A DNA stretch of 64,000 nt from the NCBI GenBank assembly GCA_039090855.1, contig CM076991.1:104296021-104360020 (forward strand). Direction: 5' to 3'. The translations under genes were made by a program, and so were the position numbers. Positions 31,075-40,990 of the stretch are shown one piece after another. Within the stretch, counting starts at the first letter, position 1. Every line of letters begins with the position of its first letter. The DNA comes from Macrothele yani (lineage: Eukaryota > Arthropoda > Arachnida > Araneae > Macrothelidae). A model generated the notes under the pieces. That model searched no databases and had not been told where the DNA came from. It saw only the letters and a list, made by a program, of their open reading frames with translations.

Positions 31075-33800
31075 ACGAAATTTCAATATCGCTGCTGTTT
31101 CACCAGCCCCCACTTTGAAATAGGAATAACTGTTTACCGGAAATGGAACAAACGAAAGTTTTTGCGGTACAAGCGGAGTACAACAGAATAGCATAGTCTA
31201 AATTTCAAAATTGCGAGGTGGGGGCTTCCCTTTTCCCTCCAGCATCACTTGAAATTGGAATCACTGGTTACCGGAAGTGGTACAAACGAATTTTTTTTTT
31301 TGTGGTACAATCCGATTCAAACGCAGCACAAGCGAATGTTACATAGTCGAATTTTCAAAATTGCGTAGTAGAGGGGATGCCATTTTTTCCAGCTCCCCAC
31401 CTTTAAATGGGAATAACTCGTAACCGGAAGTGGTACAAAAGAAAAAAATTGCGGTACAATCCGGTACAAACGGAGTACAACAGAATAGCGCAGTCGAAAT
31501 TTCAAAACTGCGAAGTGGGAAGCAGTTTTCCCCGAGCCCCCCACTATGAAATTAGAACTGCTGGTTACCGGAAGTGATACAAACGAAAACTTTTGCGGTG
31601 CAATCCGATTCAAAGTGAGTACAAACGAATGAAATGGTCGAAATTTCAAATTTGCGCAGTGGGGAAGGTGACGTTTCCCCATCTCCTAACTTTGAAATCG
31701 GAATAGCTGATTACCGGAAGTGGTAAAAACGAGAATGTTTGCGGTACAATCCGGTACAAACGGAGTACAAACGAATGGCATAGTCAAAATTTCAAAATTG
31801 CGTGGTGAGGAGGGGGGGGGAGATGGAGACGTTTCTCCGTCACCCACTTGGAAATGGGAATAACTCGTAATAACTCGTTACCGGTAGTGGTACAAACGGA
31901 AATATTGTCGGTACAATCCTGTACAAACGGAGTACAAACGATTGGCATAGTTGAAATTTGAAAGTTCCGTGGTGATGGTGCTGCCGTTTCCGCAGTTCCC
32001 AATTTAAAATTGGAATAACTCGTACCCGGAAGTGGTACACACGAAATATTTTGCGGTACAATCCGGTACAAACGGGGTACAAACGAATGTCATAGTCCTA
32101 ATTTCAAAATTGCGAGGTGGGGGCTGCCATTTTCTCCGAGCTCTTCACTTTGAAATTGGAATTATTGGTTACCGGAAGTGGTACAAACGAAAATCTTTGC
32201 GGTAAAATCCGATTCAAACGGAGTACAAACGAATGCCCTTGCCGAAATCTCAAATTTGCGTAGAGGGGGGGGGGGGGGGGGGGCTGACGTTTTCCCATCT
32301 CCCAACTTTGAAACGGGATTAACTCGTTACCGGAAGAGGTACAAACGAAAATGTCCGTGGTACAATCCGGTACAAATGGAGTACAAACAAATGGCATAGT
32401 CGAATTTTCAAAACTGCGTGGTGAAGGGGTTCCCGTTTCCCCAGAATTTCACTTTGAAATGGTATTCCCATTTCATTTTACCGGAAGTGGTACACACGAA
32501 AATTTTTGCGGTACAAACGGAGTACAAACGAATGGCATAGTCGAAATTTCAATATTGCGTGGTGGGGGCTGCCGTTTTTTCACCCTCCCCCTTTGAAATG
32601 GGAATAACTCGTTACCGGAAGTGGTACAAACGAAAATTTTTGCGGTACAATCCGGTACAAACGGAGTACAAACGAATGCCATATTTGAAATTTCAAAATT
32701 CCGAGGTGGGGGGCTGCCGTTTCCCCAGCCCCCACTTTGAAATGGGAATAACTCGTTACCGGAAGTGGTACAAACGAAAATTTTTGCGGTACAATCCGGT
32801 ACAAACGGAGTACAAACGAATGCCATATTTGAAATTTCAAAATTCCGAGGTGGGGGCTGCCGTTTCCCCAGCCCCCCCCCCACTTTGAAATGGGAATAAC
32901 TCGTTACCGGAAGTGGTACAAACGAAAATTTTTGCGCACTTTGAAATGGGAATAACTCGTTACCGGAAGTGGCACAAACGAAAATTTTTGCGGTACAATC
33001 CGGTACAAACGGAGTACAAACGAATGCCATATTTGAAATTTCAAAATTCCGAGGTGGGGGGGGGGCTGCCGTTTCCCCGGCCCCCACTTTGAAATGGGAA
33101 TAACTCGTTACCGGAAGTGGTACAAACGAAAATTTTTGCGGTACAATCCGGTACAAACGGAGTACAAACGAATGCCATATTTGAAATTTCAAAATTCCGA
33201 GGTGCGGAGGCTGCCGTTTCCCCAGCCCCCCCCCACTTTGAAATGGGAATAACTCGTTACCGGAAGTGGTACAAACGAAAATTTTTGCGGTACAATCCGG
33301 TACAAACGGAGTACAAACGAATAGCATAGTCAAAATTTCAATATTGCGTGGTGGGCTGGCTGCCGTTTCTTCAGCCCCTGCCCCCCTCGCACTTTGAAAT
33401 GGGAAACACTCGTTACCGGAAGTGGTACAAACGAAAATTTTTGCGGTACAATCCGGTACAAACGGAGTACAAACGAATGCCATATTTGAAATTTCAAAAT
33501 TCCGAGGTGGAAGGGCTGCCGTTTCCCCAGCCCCCCCACTTTGAAATGGGAATAACTCGTTACCGGAAGTGGTACAAACGAAAATTTTTGCGGTACAATC
33601 CGGTACAAACGGAGTACAAACGAATGCTATGTTTGAAATTTCAAAATTCCGAGGTGGGGGGGCTGCCGTTTCCCCAGCCCCCCCACTTTGAAATGGGAAT
33701 AACTCGTTACCGGAAGTGGTACAAACGAAAATTTTTGCGGTACAATCCGGTACAAACGGAGTACAAACGAATGGCATAGTCGAAATTTCAAAATTCCGAG
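31075..33800 (-). repeat. ~145-bp tandem array in right arm (about 18 units)
   Basis: Same unit as the left array, read on the minus strand, including the phased TTGTAC quartets. The outer units are nearly identical to each other and the inner ones diverged, the same gradient as on the left. Long open frames cross it on both strands, up to 478 codons on the minus strand (33909 to 32473). They consist solely of a 48-residue repeat and have no independent sign of being coding. Confidence 0.9.
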
Positions 33801-33823
33801 GTGGGGGCTGGCGAAATGGAGCT

Positions 33824-33832
33824 GTTTGGAGC
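33824..33832. repeat. Right 9-bp target-site duplication of giant element
   Basis: GTTTGGAGC, identical to 1828-1836, directly after the terminus GGCGAAATGGAGCT. Confidence 0.9.
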
Positions 33833-34019
33833 GCTTTGTAGCTATGACTCATCAGCAAAACATTATAGACAGTACAAAATTTGGTCAATTGTTTTTCCAT
33901 TTTTGTCACAGTGGCCGAGTTTAGGTCTAATTTTCAAAGACAGGACATTGTTAAGAACAAAAAAATATTTTCCATGCAAGGCTGTTTCTGGAGCAGCCAG
34001 AGAGAAAGAGAGAGATAAG

Positions 34020-34240
34020 AACGCATGTGTGTGATCTTGGTCGTGCGTCACGAGAAATAGGCCGTGCGTAACGAAAAATAGGTCGTACGTCACGAGAAAT
34101 AGGTCGTGGGTCACAAGAAATTGGCCGTGTGTCGCGAGAAATAGGTCGTGCGTCACGAGAAATAGAACGAGAAGTAGGTCGTGCGTCACGAGAAATAGAA
34201 CTAAAAATAGGTCGTGCGTCACGAGAAATTCCTTCTGTGG
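34020..34240 (+). repeat. ~19-21-bp minisatellite
   Basis: About ten copies of GGTCGTGCGTCACGAGAAAT with substitutions (for example GGCCGTGCGTAACGAAAAAT) and two short AGAACGAGAAGT-type interruptions. Not related to other repeats in the window. Confidence 0.92.
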
Positions 34241-34444
34241 CCATTCGCGTTCGTACATTCGTGAACAACAAACACCGCTCAATGGTAGCAATATTTGCTG
34301 TCGAAAAATGCGCGATTCTTTTCAAATGCATGAAGGGTTTCACTATCAGTTTCCAGTTGAGAAAATTATTTCACCGGTTCTCATAAAAGATTATAACGGT
34401 GTATTTATTAAACTCCTTTTCATTAGATTCCCCCTTGAAACAGG

Positions 34445-34661
34445 GTCGTCCCGGTGACACAGTGGTCTAAGCGCTGGTGTCCGACCGTTCTTCCAAGATG
34501 GGTCTGGGTTTGAATCCTTGTGAGGCATGGATGCTGTTTTTGTCTTCCGGCACTAGTTCTCTCCCACCTTAGTAACCAGTAACTCTAAACTAAGGACAGG
34601 TGACGACTTATAGCTCATCGAGTTGCTCACGGTGGTCGTTAAACCCCAAACAAAACAAACA
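34445..34661 (+). mobile_element. SINE copy 9, older
   Basis: Plus-strand SINE with about 20 percent divergence from the young copies: GTCGTCCCGGTGACACAGTG head, GGGTTTGAATCCTTG box B, and a decayed A-rich tail (CCCCAAACAAAACAAAC). Confidence 0.85.
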
Positions 34662-34919
34662 GGAAATGCATGGTGCAGCTATAGCTTTAGACACAGAAGA
34701 AGCGAAAAGAAAACAGAATATTTTAGCACCTAATGAAAAGATGATCAGCATACTTTATGGAGAGTTATTTATACTCATAAAACTGATATTTTTTCCATAT
34801 TCATGTATCACAAAGATTTCAATATTAAACTGCTGACAAGATTTACACACATGGAATTCATAAAGAACAAGCATTTTCGTAGTTAAGAGTTTCCATTCAC
34901 TGCAGTAAAAATCAATATA

Positions 34920-36161
34920 CACTATATTCACAAAAGACATGGACACCTAGAAGAGAAACACGACATAGCATTTACTGACATACCTTAGTACGGTGTCGGT
35001 CCACCTTTGGCTTTAATGCATGCACTGGCCCTTCGAGACATGCTTTCGACAAGGTTTTGGAACACAGCGATAGGTATGCGCTTCGATTCAGTACATAATG
35101 CTGCCGCTAACTGTTTCTCAGTAATAGACCTCAGTTCCAAACTTTTTATGCTGCGCTCTAATTCATCCCATAGGTGCTCTATGAGATTAAGATTAGAGCT
35201 CTGTGCTGGCCAGTCCACACGCGATACGTAATTATCGCCAAACAACGCCGTAACAGTCCATGCTTTATGGCTCGGTACATTATCCTGCTGGTACCAACAA
35301 GGGTCGGTTCCATAGTATTGCCACAGAGTTGGTAGGGCATAATTGTCCAGAATATCGAGCTAGACGTGCTGGTTACCAGGTTTGTCCACGATAACCAATG
35401 GGCCGGGACCATACCACGAAAAACACCTCCATACGAGTACACTGCCAGTTCCAAACTTGACCGGAGGAACAACACACTGTGGTAAATAGCGTTTTCCCGG
35501 CTGCCACCATACCCACACACGGCCATCAGACTGATGGATCGTGTATCTGCATTCATCATCCCACAGAACCCGTTTCCATTGATCTACGGTCCACAATAAA
35601 TGTTCTTTACACCATGCTAAATGACGAGTAGCATTCCAAGTGGAGATGAAAGTCTTATGAGCAGCCGCACGACCACGGTAACACATGGAAAGCAGTTCTC
35701 TGCAAATGGTACGTGTACATACCGAGCTTCCAGCATTTTTACTCAACTCCACGCTGAGGTCTTGTTCAGTACTCCGTCAATTAGGTGCAACGACTCTTCT
35801 GAGGATTCGACGTCCTCTATCACTGATTTTTTTGGTCTGCCGGTAGGTTTTGCTGCTTCAGGCACGCCATGTGTCTTCTATTTATTCAGTTCATCCAAAA
35901 CAGTTGACTTGGGTATGTTTAAACGCCTCTCAGTTTCTCTTATGGACAATCCATTAATATAACACTCAACAATCTTTCCTTTCTCAAAGTCAGTTCTCTT
36001 CCGCCGCGACTTTTCCACTCAACCTCCCAGTGCGATATGATCGCAGTTAGCTTCAGGCTTGTTTTTTATACCGTTTGCAGCTGTACCGCGCATCCTAAGA
36101 ACGCAGCGAAACCGTTCGTTTGCCTTTGAAGTTGTATCCGGTGACTTTTGTCAATATAGTG
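34920..36161 (-). mobile_element. Tc1-like transposon with TA duplication
   Basis: The left end CACTATATTCACAAAAGACA starts after TA (34918-34919). The right end mirrors it (TTTTGTCAATATAGTG, ending at 36161) and is followed by TA (36162-36163). Length is 1242 bp. The transposase relic is on the minus strand. Confidence 0.85.
34985..36020 (-). pseudogene. Tc1-like transposase, full length but frameshifted
   Basis: Reading leftwards from about 36020: an N-terminal HTH region (KRTDFEKGKIVECYINGLS...), a GRPKK linker, then WKRVLWDDECRYTIHQSDG (first Asp), GRVWVWWQPGKRYLPQC, FGTGSVLVWRCFSWYGPGPL, YQQDNVPSHKA (second Asp), and NLNLIEHLWDELERS (Glu), ending in the family-typical AKGGPTPY at 34985. 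The DD34E signature is complete. Stops and frameshifts near 35370, 35250 and in the N-terminal part disable it. It overlaps no other gene. Confidence 0.85.
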
Positions 36162-36249
36162 TATAAAAATTGCACCTCAAAAGTTATGCACTATAGTATC
36201 AGAAATATTCGGACACCATAACGTTTTGGGGCAAATGGCTTTATTACCG

Positions 36250-37120
36250 CAATTAGTAGTCAGTCGGCCCACTTTCTGATTGTACATATGAGAGAGGCGA
36301 CACGTCGAGGTAAACTATCAATCAATTTCCGATAGATCTCGAAGAGAACTGCTGGCCATTCGTGCAGAGCTGCTGGCAGATTAAAGAGAGGAGACTGTCG
36401 TTGTGGTCGATTTCCTATCTGTCGCTCTAGTTCATCCTAGAGGTGTTTTTTTGGGATTAGCATCAGGACTCCGAGAATGCCAGTTTAACAATTCCACCTC
36501 ATTTTCAAGAAACCAGTCCTGCACATGCTGTTAAGTGAACTCGATAATGTTGGAAAACACAACGATTACTGACAAATTGTTGGTTGGGCAGATTTATACA
36601 GAACATCGAGGTACACTTCCGAGTTCATGGTTTCTGGTATAATAAACAACAGGCAGAGTTCCATCCACGAAAACAACTTCATACCATAATGAAGCCTCCG
36701 CCGAACTTAACAGTTGGAAGATTGCAGTCCGACGAAAATCGTTCCCCGATCTGTTGCGAAACCCAAACATGCCCATCAGATAGGAAGAGTGAAAAACGTG
36801 ACTCATCACTCCAAAGAACAGCTTTCCAGTCGCCCACAGTCCAAGAATGGCGTCAAACAGACCACTCCAAACGGCGCTTCGCATTCACGGTAGTGATGTG
36901 CGGCTTTTGTGCCGCTGCTCTAATACAACAACCCACACTGTGCGACTCTTTGCCGGTAGTTATGGTACTAACCGGGCCATTGCAAGCATATCCTACTTCC
37001 GTCACAATGGAAACGGCAAAGGAAAAACGGGATTTCTTAACAGTTCTTACCATGGCTCTTCTGTCACGTTCCGTCAGTTTGTGCAGCCTTCTTGAACTTT
37101 ATTTTTGTTGCTGTTGCACC
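36250..37120 (-). pseudogene. Tc1-like transposase relic of the outer element
   Basis: On the minus strand from about 37090 leftwards: KLTERDRRAMVRTVKKSRFS (HTH part), AAAQKPHITTVNAKRRLEW, then after a shift WTVGDWKAVLWSDESRFSLF (first Asp) and LSDGHVWVSQQIGERF. Later come NLPTVKFGGGF and fragments of the C terminus (WPAVLFEIYRKLIDSLPRRV near 36330). The QDN region holding the second Asp and the Glu motif are too decayed to place. Confidence 0.75.
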
Positions 37121-37304
37121 GTCCTGCTTCCATCTCTTCAGGACACCGTCCTGCTTCCATCTCTTCAAGACACCGTCCTGCTTCCATCTCTTCAAGACAC
37201 TGTCCTGCTTCCATCTCTTCACGACACCGTTCTGCTTTCATCTCTTCACGACACCGTCCTGCTTCTATCTCTTTACGACACCGTCCTGCTTCCATCTGCT
37301 TCAG
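37119..37304 (+). repeat. 27-bp minisatellite
   Basis: About seven copies of ACCGTCCTGCTTCCATCTCT plus TCAAGAC. Because 27 is divisible by three, open frames of a nine-residue repeat appear on both strands. It lies in the N-terminal region of the decayed outer Tc1 and probably expanded there after inactivation. Confidence 0.93.
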
Positions 37305-37515
37305 TTGATTTTAGTATGTTTAGTGTAGTATGTTTAGAAATGCTTCGAATGGAAACGTTACTCAAATGTCATCCTATGACCAGCCCTTGCTGGAACTCGA
37401 ATAATTCCCGTCAATGCAGCATATCCGTTTCAAAGTTATTCATAACACGACACAACATATCAGCTTTATTTACATAATTTTGCACCTTCCTGCTCAACCG
37501 TTCTTTGCACTTATA

Positions 37516-38715
37516 CACTGAGTGGCCACTTTATTATGACCATCTGATAGTTTTGAGCAAATGAGTTATGGCTGCACGCTGTTGCCGCCAGAGGGCGAGG
37601 CTAGTATAAAAAAGGAAAGCTTAGTGCTTGCGACAATAGTAGAAGTTATTTTTGGGTGACGAGATGGGTAAAAAATGCGATTTGGCAGACTTTTAACTTT
37701 GGATGATTGTAGGAGCTCGGAGCCACGGAGAGAGTATCACCGAAACCGCCGCATTCGTGAAATGTTCCAGAGCAGCTGTTGTTGAAGTGTTTAAAGACTG
37801 GACTGTCAGCCAAAAAAACTGGGTCTCTACGTGCAACGTGTGGTCGTCATCGACTAGTGACTGCTCGGGCGGAACGGAGAGTGTCCGGACTGGTAACAGA
37901 CAACAGAAGGGCAGCAGTGCAGCAAATTACAGACCATCTTAATCAAGGATCTTCTCAAATGATCTCGGCACGCATGTGGGATATGGCAGCCAAAGGCCTG
38001 TTCGAACACCTTTGTTGTCTGCAGTTAACAAGAAAAACGTCTCCAGGTCGCACAGGAGCACAAGGATTGGGCAGTCGATAATTGAAAACAAATTATGTGG
38101 TCCGATGAATCACGTTTTCAGTTGCACCATGCCGATGGCCGAGTGAGAATTCAGCGGAAACAGGACGAAAGCATGGACCCCAAATTCATTGCTACAACCC
38201 TTCAAGCTGGTGGAGGCAACGTTATGGTTTGGGGAATGTTTTCCTGGCATGCTTTGGGCCCTTTACTTCGTGTTGAACGACGTCTGACTGCCACTTCATA
38301 TGTAAACATCGTTGCGGACCAAGTGCATCCTGTTATGTGGATGGTTTATCACAATGGCGATGGCAACTTTCAACAAGATAATGCGTCCTACCATAGTGCT
38401 CGTATTGTACAGGATTGGTTTCAGGAACATGCCGGTAAGTTTACTTTGCTTAGGTGGCCCCCACAATCTCCAGATCTTAACTCCATTGAGAATTTGTGGG
38501 ATGAAGTTGAACAAGCCATCAGACAGCTGGATCCACAACCCTGCAATCTCACACTCCTGGAAAGTGCTATTCATCAAGCATGGTCTCAGATTCCACAAAC
38601 CACCTATCAACATCTCGTGGAGTCCATGCCACGAAGAATCGACGCAGTATTAAAGGCAAAAGGTGGCCCAACGAAGTACTGGGGGGGGGGATCATAATAA
38701 AGTGGCACCTCAGCG
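37516..38715 (+). mobile_element. Inner Tc1-like transposon with TA duplication
   Basis: Exactly 1200 bp. Left end CACTGAGTGGCCACTTTATT; right end, read inward, CGCTGAGGTGCCACTTTATT. TA lies on both sides (37514-37515, 38716-38717). It inserted into the outer Tc1 between that element's transposase and right terminus. Confidence 0.9.
37664..38697 (+). pseudogene. Tc1-like transposase (DD34E), damaged N terminus
   Basis: ATG at 37664 starts MGKKCDLADF and then meets a TAA at 37694. HTH-like sequence continues (MIVGARSHGESITETAAFVK) with two further frame changes before 38095. From 38095 to 38697 the frame is open for 200 codons with MWSDESRFQLHHADGRVRI (first Asp), GGGNVMVWGMFSWHALGPL, FQQDNASYHSARIV (second Asp), PDLNSIENLWDEVEQAI (Glu), and the terminal LVESMPRRIDAVLKAKGGPT. 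The catalytic half is therefore intact and the DNA-binding half broken. Confidence 0.85.
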
Positions 38716-39026
38716 TACAAACATTTGCTGGTGTCCGAATACTTTTGTTAATATAGTGTATTTGAACAGCGCTGGTCACAGTTTTGCTGGAATCTCAAAA
38801 AAGGTCTCATAAATCAGTTTAACTTTATACTGTAGAAAAGTAAGCTCCTCTATGATGCGACAATTTATAGCGTTCAATTCAACCTATAAATCAATATCTA
38901 AAATCTGTTTTAAAGCAAAAAGCTTTGCAGGTTGAAGTTTAGCGATTAATTTCAGTATCTGAAAACCTGCGAGAAAATGAACATACCTATTAAATGTGTT
39001 GTACTTCATGAAGTTCTGAATATATT

Positions 39027-39252
39027 TTTTTTTTTTTTTTTTTTTTTTTTGATTGGAGGTTTAACGACCACCGTGCGCAACTCAATGGGCTATAAGCAGT
39101 CGCCCGTCCCTAATTGAGGGTCACTGGTTCCAGGGAAGGGAGAGAACCAGTGCCATAAGACAAACACAACAACCATGCCTCACCGGGATTCGAACTCGGA
39201 CCCCGTTCGGACGAATGATCAGAGGCCATCGCTTAGACCACTGCGCCACGGC
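39027..39252 (-). mobile_element. SINE copy 10, with 12-bp target duplication
   Basis: Minus-strand SINE with a T24-class tail complement. It is flanked by TCTGAATATATT (39015-39026 and 39253-39264). The last bases of the head (CGGGGCGGC) are reduced to CGGC. Confidence 0.92.
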
Positions 39253-39283
39253 TCTGAATATATTGCAATTACTACTAGTGTTA

Positions 39284-40990
39284 TTTTTAACACGCCTTTT
39301 ATAAAAAAGATCGTGCTTATGTTACCGGTTTGTCCGGCCATCAGTCCGTCCGTCTGTGGACACCATATCTCAGCAACTATTGGTTCGATTTGAAAAAATA
39401 TTTTTGCATTGGGAAGCTTGAAATGTGAAACCATAATCCCTGTATTCCATTTTTTTAAGATGCACAATTTCTTTACTAGAGGGCGTAAATGCAGATGTTG
39501 TCGAATTCAAAAATACATTTTATACCCCGTATTTGCTTCTAATTATCCGATTGAAAAACAGTATTTTACCTTTCGGTTTCATTTATATCGATGACTGTTT
39601 TAGTTATAGTCACGTTTTCAAATTACGCATAGATATTCCGCTAGGGGCGTAAAAGTAAATTGCGTTTCCCCCGATATCTCTGCTTCTAAATCTCCGATTT
39701 GAAAAATGATTTCTGAATCGCATACAGCTCCTGGTGGGAAATGTTTTGCATATAATTTCTAATTTTTGGTAAAGAATGGTTTGGCCACCAGGTGGGCGTA
39801 AGTGTTCATTTCTGCTTCTGATGTGTTTGCAGCAAAATCCGTGCTTCTAAAAACTGGTTTGAAAAAAAAATCTTTCGTCGACCGATACCGCTCAAGCAGA
39901 TAAGCCTTTTCGGAATATTTTCATCTTAAAATAACTCATGGCTTTTCCGCCAGAAGGCGTAGATGTATATCTTATTTTTGTCAGTATCTCTGCTTTTAGA
40001 GTCCGATTTAAATTTTTTTTTATTTGTTGGGGAGCGTTTCCGCTGCGAAATGTTTCTCATATAATGTCAAATTTTTCTTAACGCACGAGTTTGCCACCAG
40101 AGGGCGTAAGCTCACGTTTACAGTAATATCTTCGGAATTAAAAGCCTGATTGAAAAACTTCTTTTTCGGTCAGATAGTGCTAACTATGCAAACTTATTGT
40201 GTGTATTTTCTTCCTAAAATAATGCATAAATTCGCCGTTTGGTGGCGCTAAGGCTTAATCCATTTTTATCAATTTCTCTGCTTCTGCATGTGCGATTTAA
40301 AAAATTCTTTCAACACCGGATGACATTTGCCTTGTAGAACAATTAACGCTAGTATATAAGAAATTTTATAGTTCACAGTTCTGTCGGTAGGTGGTGTTTG
40401 TGTACTTCAGTTTGCAGTTGTATCGCCGCTTCTATAAACCGCATTGAGAAATTTCTTCTTTACTGTATGCCATTTGCTACAAAAGAGATGTGGAGAGATC
40501 ATCTTTAAATAATGCATAGAGTTCCCCTAGGGGTGTAAAAGTCGAAACCTTTTTTCCCGGTATTTATGCTTCCGGGAGACGTACTTGAAGAATTCTTTTT
40601 TCCTCAGCATAGCTTTTTCAAGAATATTTTTCGCCTATTTTCAGCTTTTTCATTATGCAAAATTCATCCGGTTAAAGGCATACAGTTATATCCTGTTTCC
40701 TTCTGTATTTCTTCTTCAAACTGTTCGATTTGAAAATCTGTTTGTATTTTCCGTGTGCTATGCGAATCTTTTTTGCGCCATTTGTTAAGCTTCGTAACGA
40801 TACTTTTTAGCTGCTAGTGGAAGTGAGTGCCAGTTTCTATTTCTGGATGTTTTATCGATTGCAGAAACCGTTTGATTTTTTCTCTAACCGGTTCAATTGA
40901 CATTGAATAGCTTTGATAAATTTAATTCCCGTTAGAAAGGATTCAAAGGATGTGTTCATTACAACCGAAAGTTCGGTGTCATCTTTCTTG
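39284..40990 (+). repeat. ~150-bp repeat block A (TTTTTARCACG family)
   Basis: Starts TTTTTAACACGCCTTTTATA then AGATCGTGCTTATGTTACCG and a GTCCGTCCGTCTGT tract. It ends with ATTCAAAGGATGTGTTCATT and GGTGTCATCTTTCTTG. Between these lie about ten diverged ~150-bp units, each with TCTGCTTCTAAA, GATTTGAAAAA and one CAGAGGGCGTAA-type motif (39474, 39643, 39786, 39948, 40093, and weaker ones beyond). Related blocks are at 45634, 48454 and 51912. No protein is encoded. Confidence 0.82.

Larger units (their letters stand above)
1837..33823 (+). mobile_element. Giant (~32 kb) NOF/Rehavkus-type foldback MULE transposon
   Basis: Both ends carry AGCTCCATTTCGCCAGCC in inverted orientation and are flanked by identical 9-bp direct repeats, so both boundaries are base-precise. 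The inverted arms are about 4.4 kb (left) and 4.0 kb (right), built mostly from tandem ~145-bp units, as in foldback (FB) elements. The interior holds one transposase-like gene (21761-25144, plus strand) and several nested elements. FB-NOF of Drosophila and the Rehavkus elements combine long tandem-repeat inverted termini with a MULE-type transposase; assignment to that group is inference from architecture, 9-bp duplication and DDE motifs. Without the recognisable nested insertions (hAT 1.5 kb, inverted dimer 7.5 kb, SINEs) the element would be roughly 20 kb. Confidence 0.85.
29796..33823 (-). repeat. Right terminal inverted repeat arm
   Basis: Reverse complement of 1837-6250 with the same order: non-tandem inner part with SINE (29796-31070), tandem array (31075-33800), and tip ending GGCTGGCGAAATGGAGCT. 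It is about 390 bp shorter than the left arm because it has about 18 rather than 21 units. One junction near 32934 joins two units abnormally (TTTTTGCGCACTTTG), recording an unequal exchange. Confidence 0.9.
36189..38758 (-). mobile_element. Tc1-like transposon interrupted by a second Tc1
   Basis: Left end CACTATAGTATCAGAAATAT (36189). Right end AATACTTTTGTTAATATAGTG (to 38758) followed by TA; the left TA has become TG. Removing the inner insertion (37516-38715) gives about 1.37 kb, a normal Tc1 length. The ends resemble those of the neighbouring element at 34920-36161, so the two are related subfamilies lying 27 bp apart. Confidence 0.82.

Noticed and set aside
32473..33909. A 478-codon open frame on the minus strand, and similar long frames at 2950-3582
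   Set aside because: They run through ~144-bp tandem units and consist only of a 48-residue repeat; open frames appear on both strands and in several phases, as expected for units divisible by three.
36584..37477. 297-codon plus-strand frame
   Set aside because: It lies antisense to a recognisable Tc1 transposase relic and includes a 27-bp minisatellite; no domain of its own.
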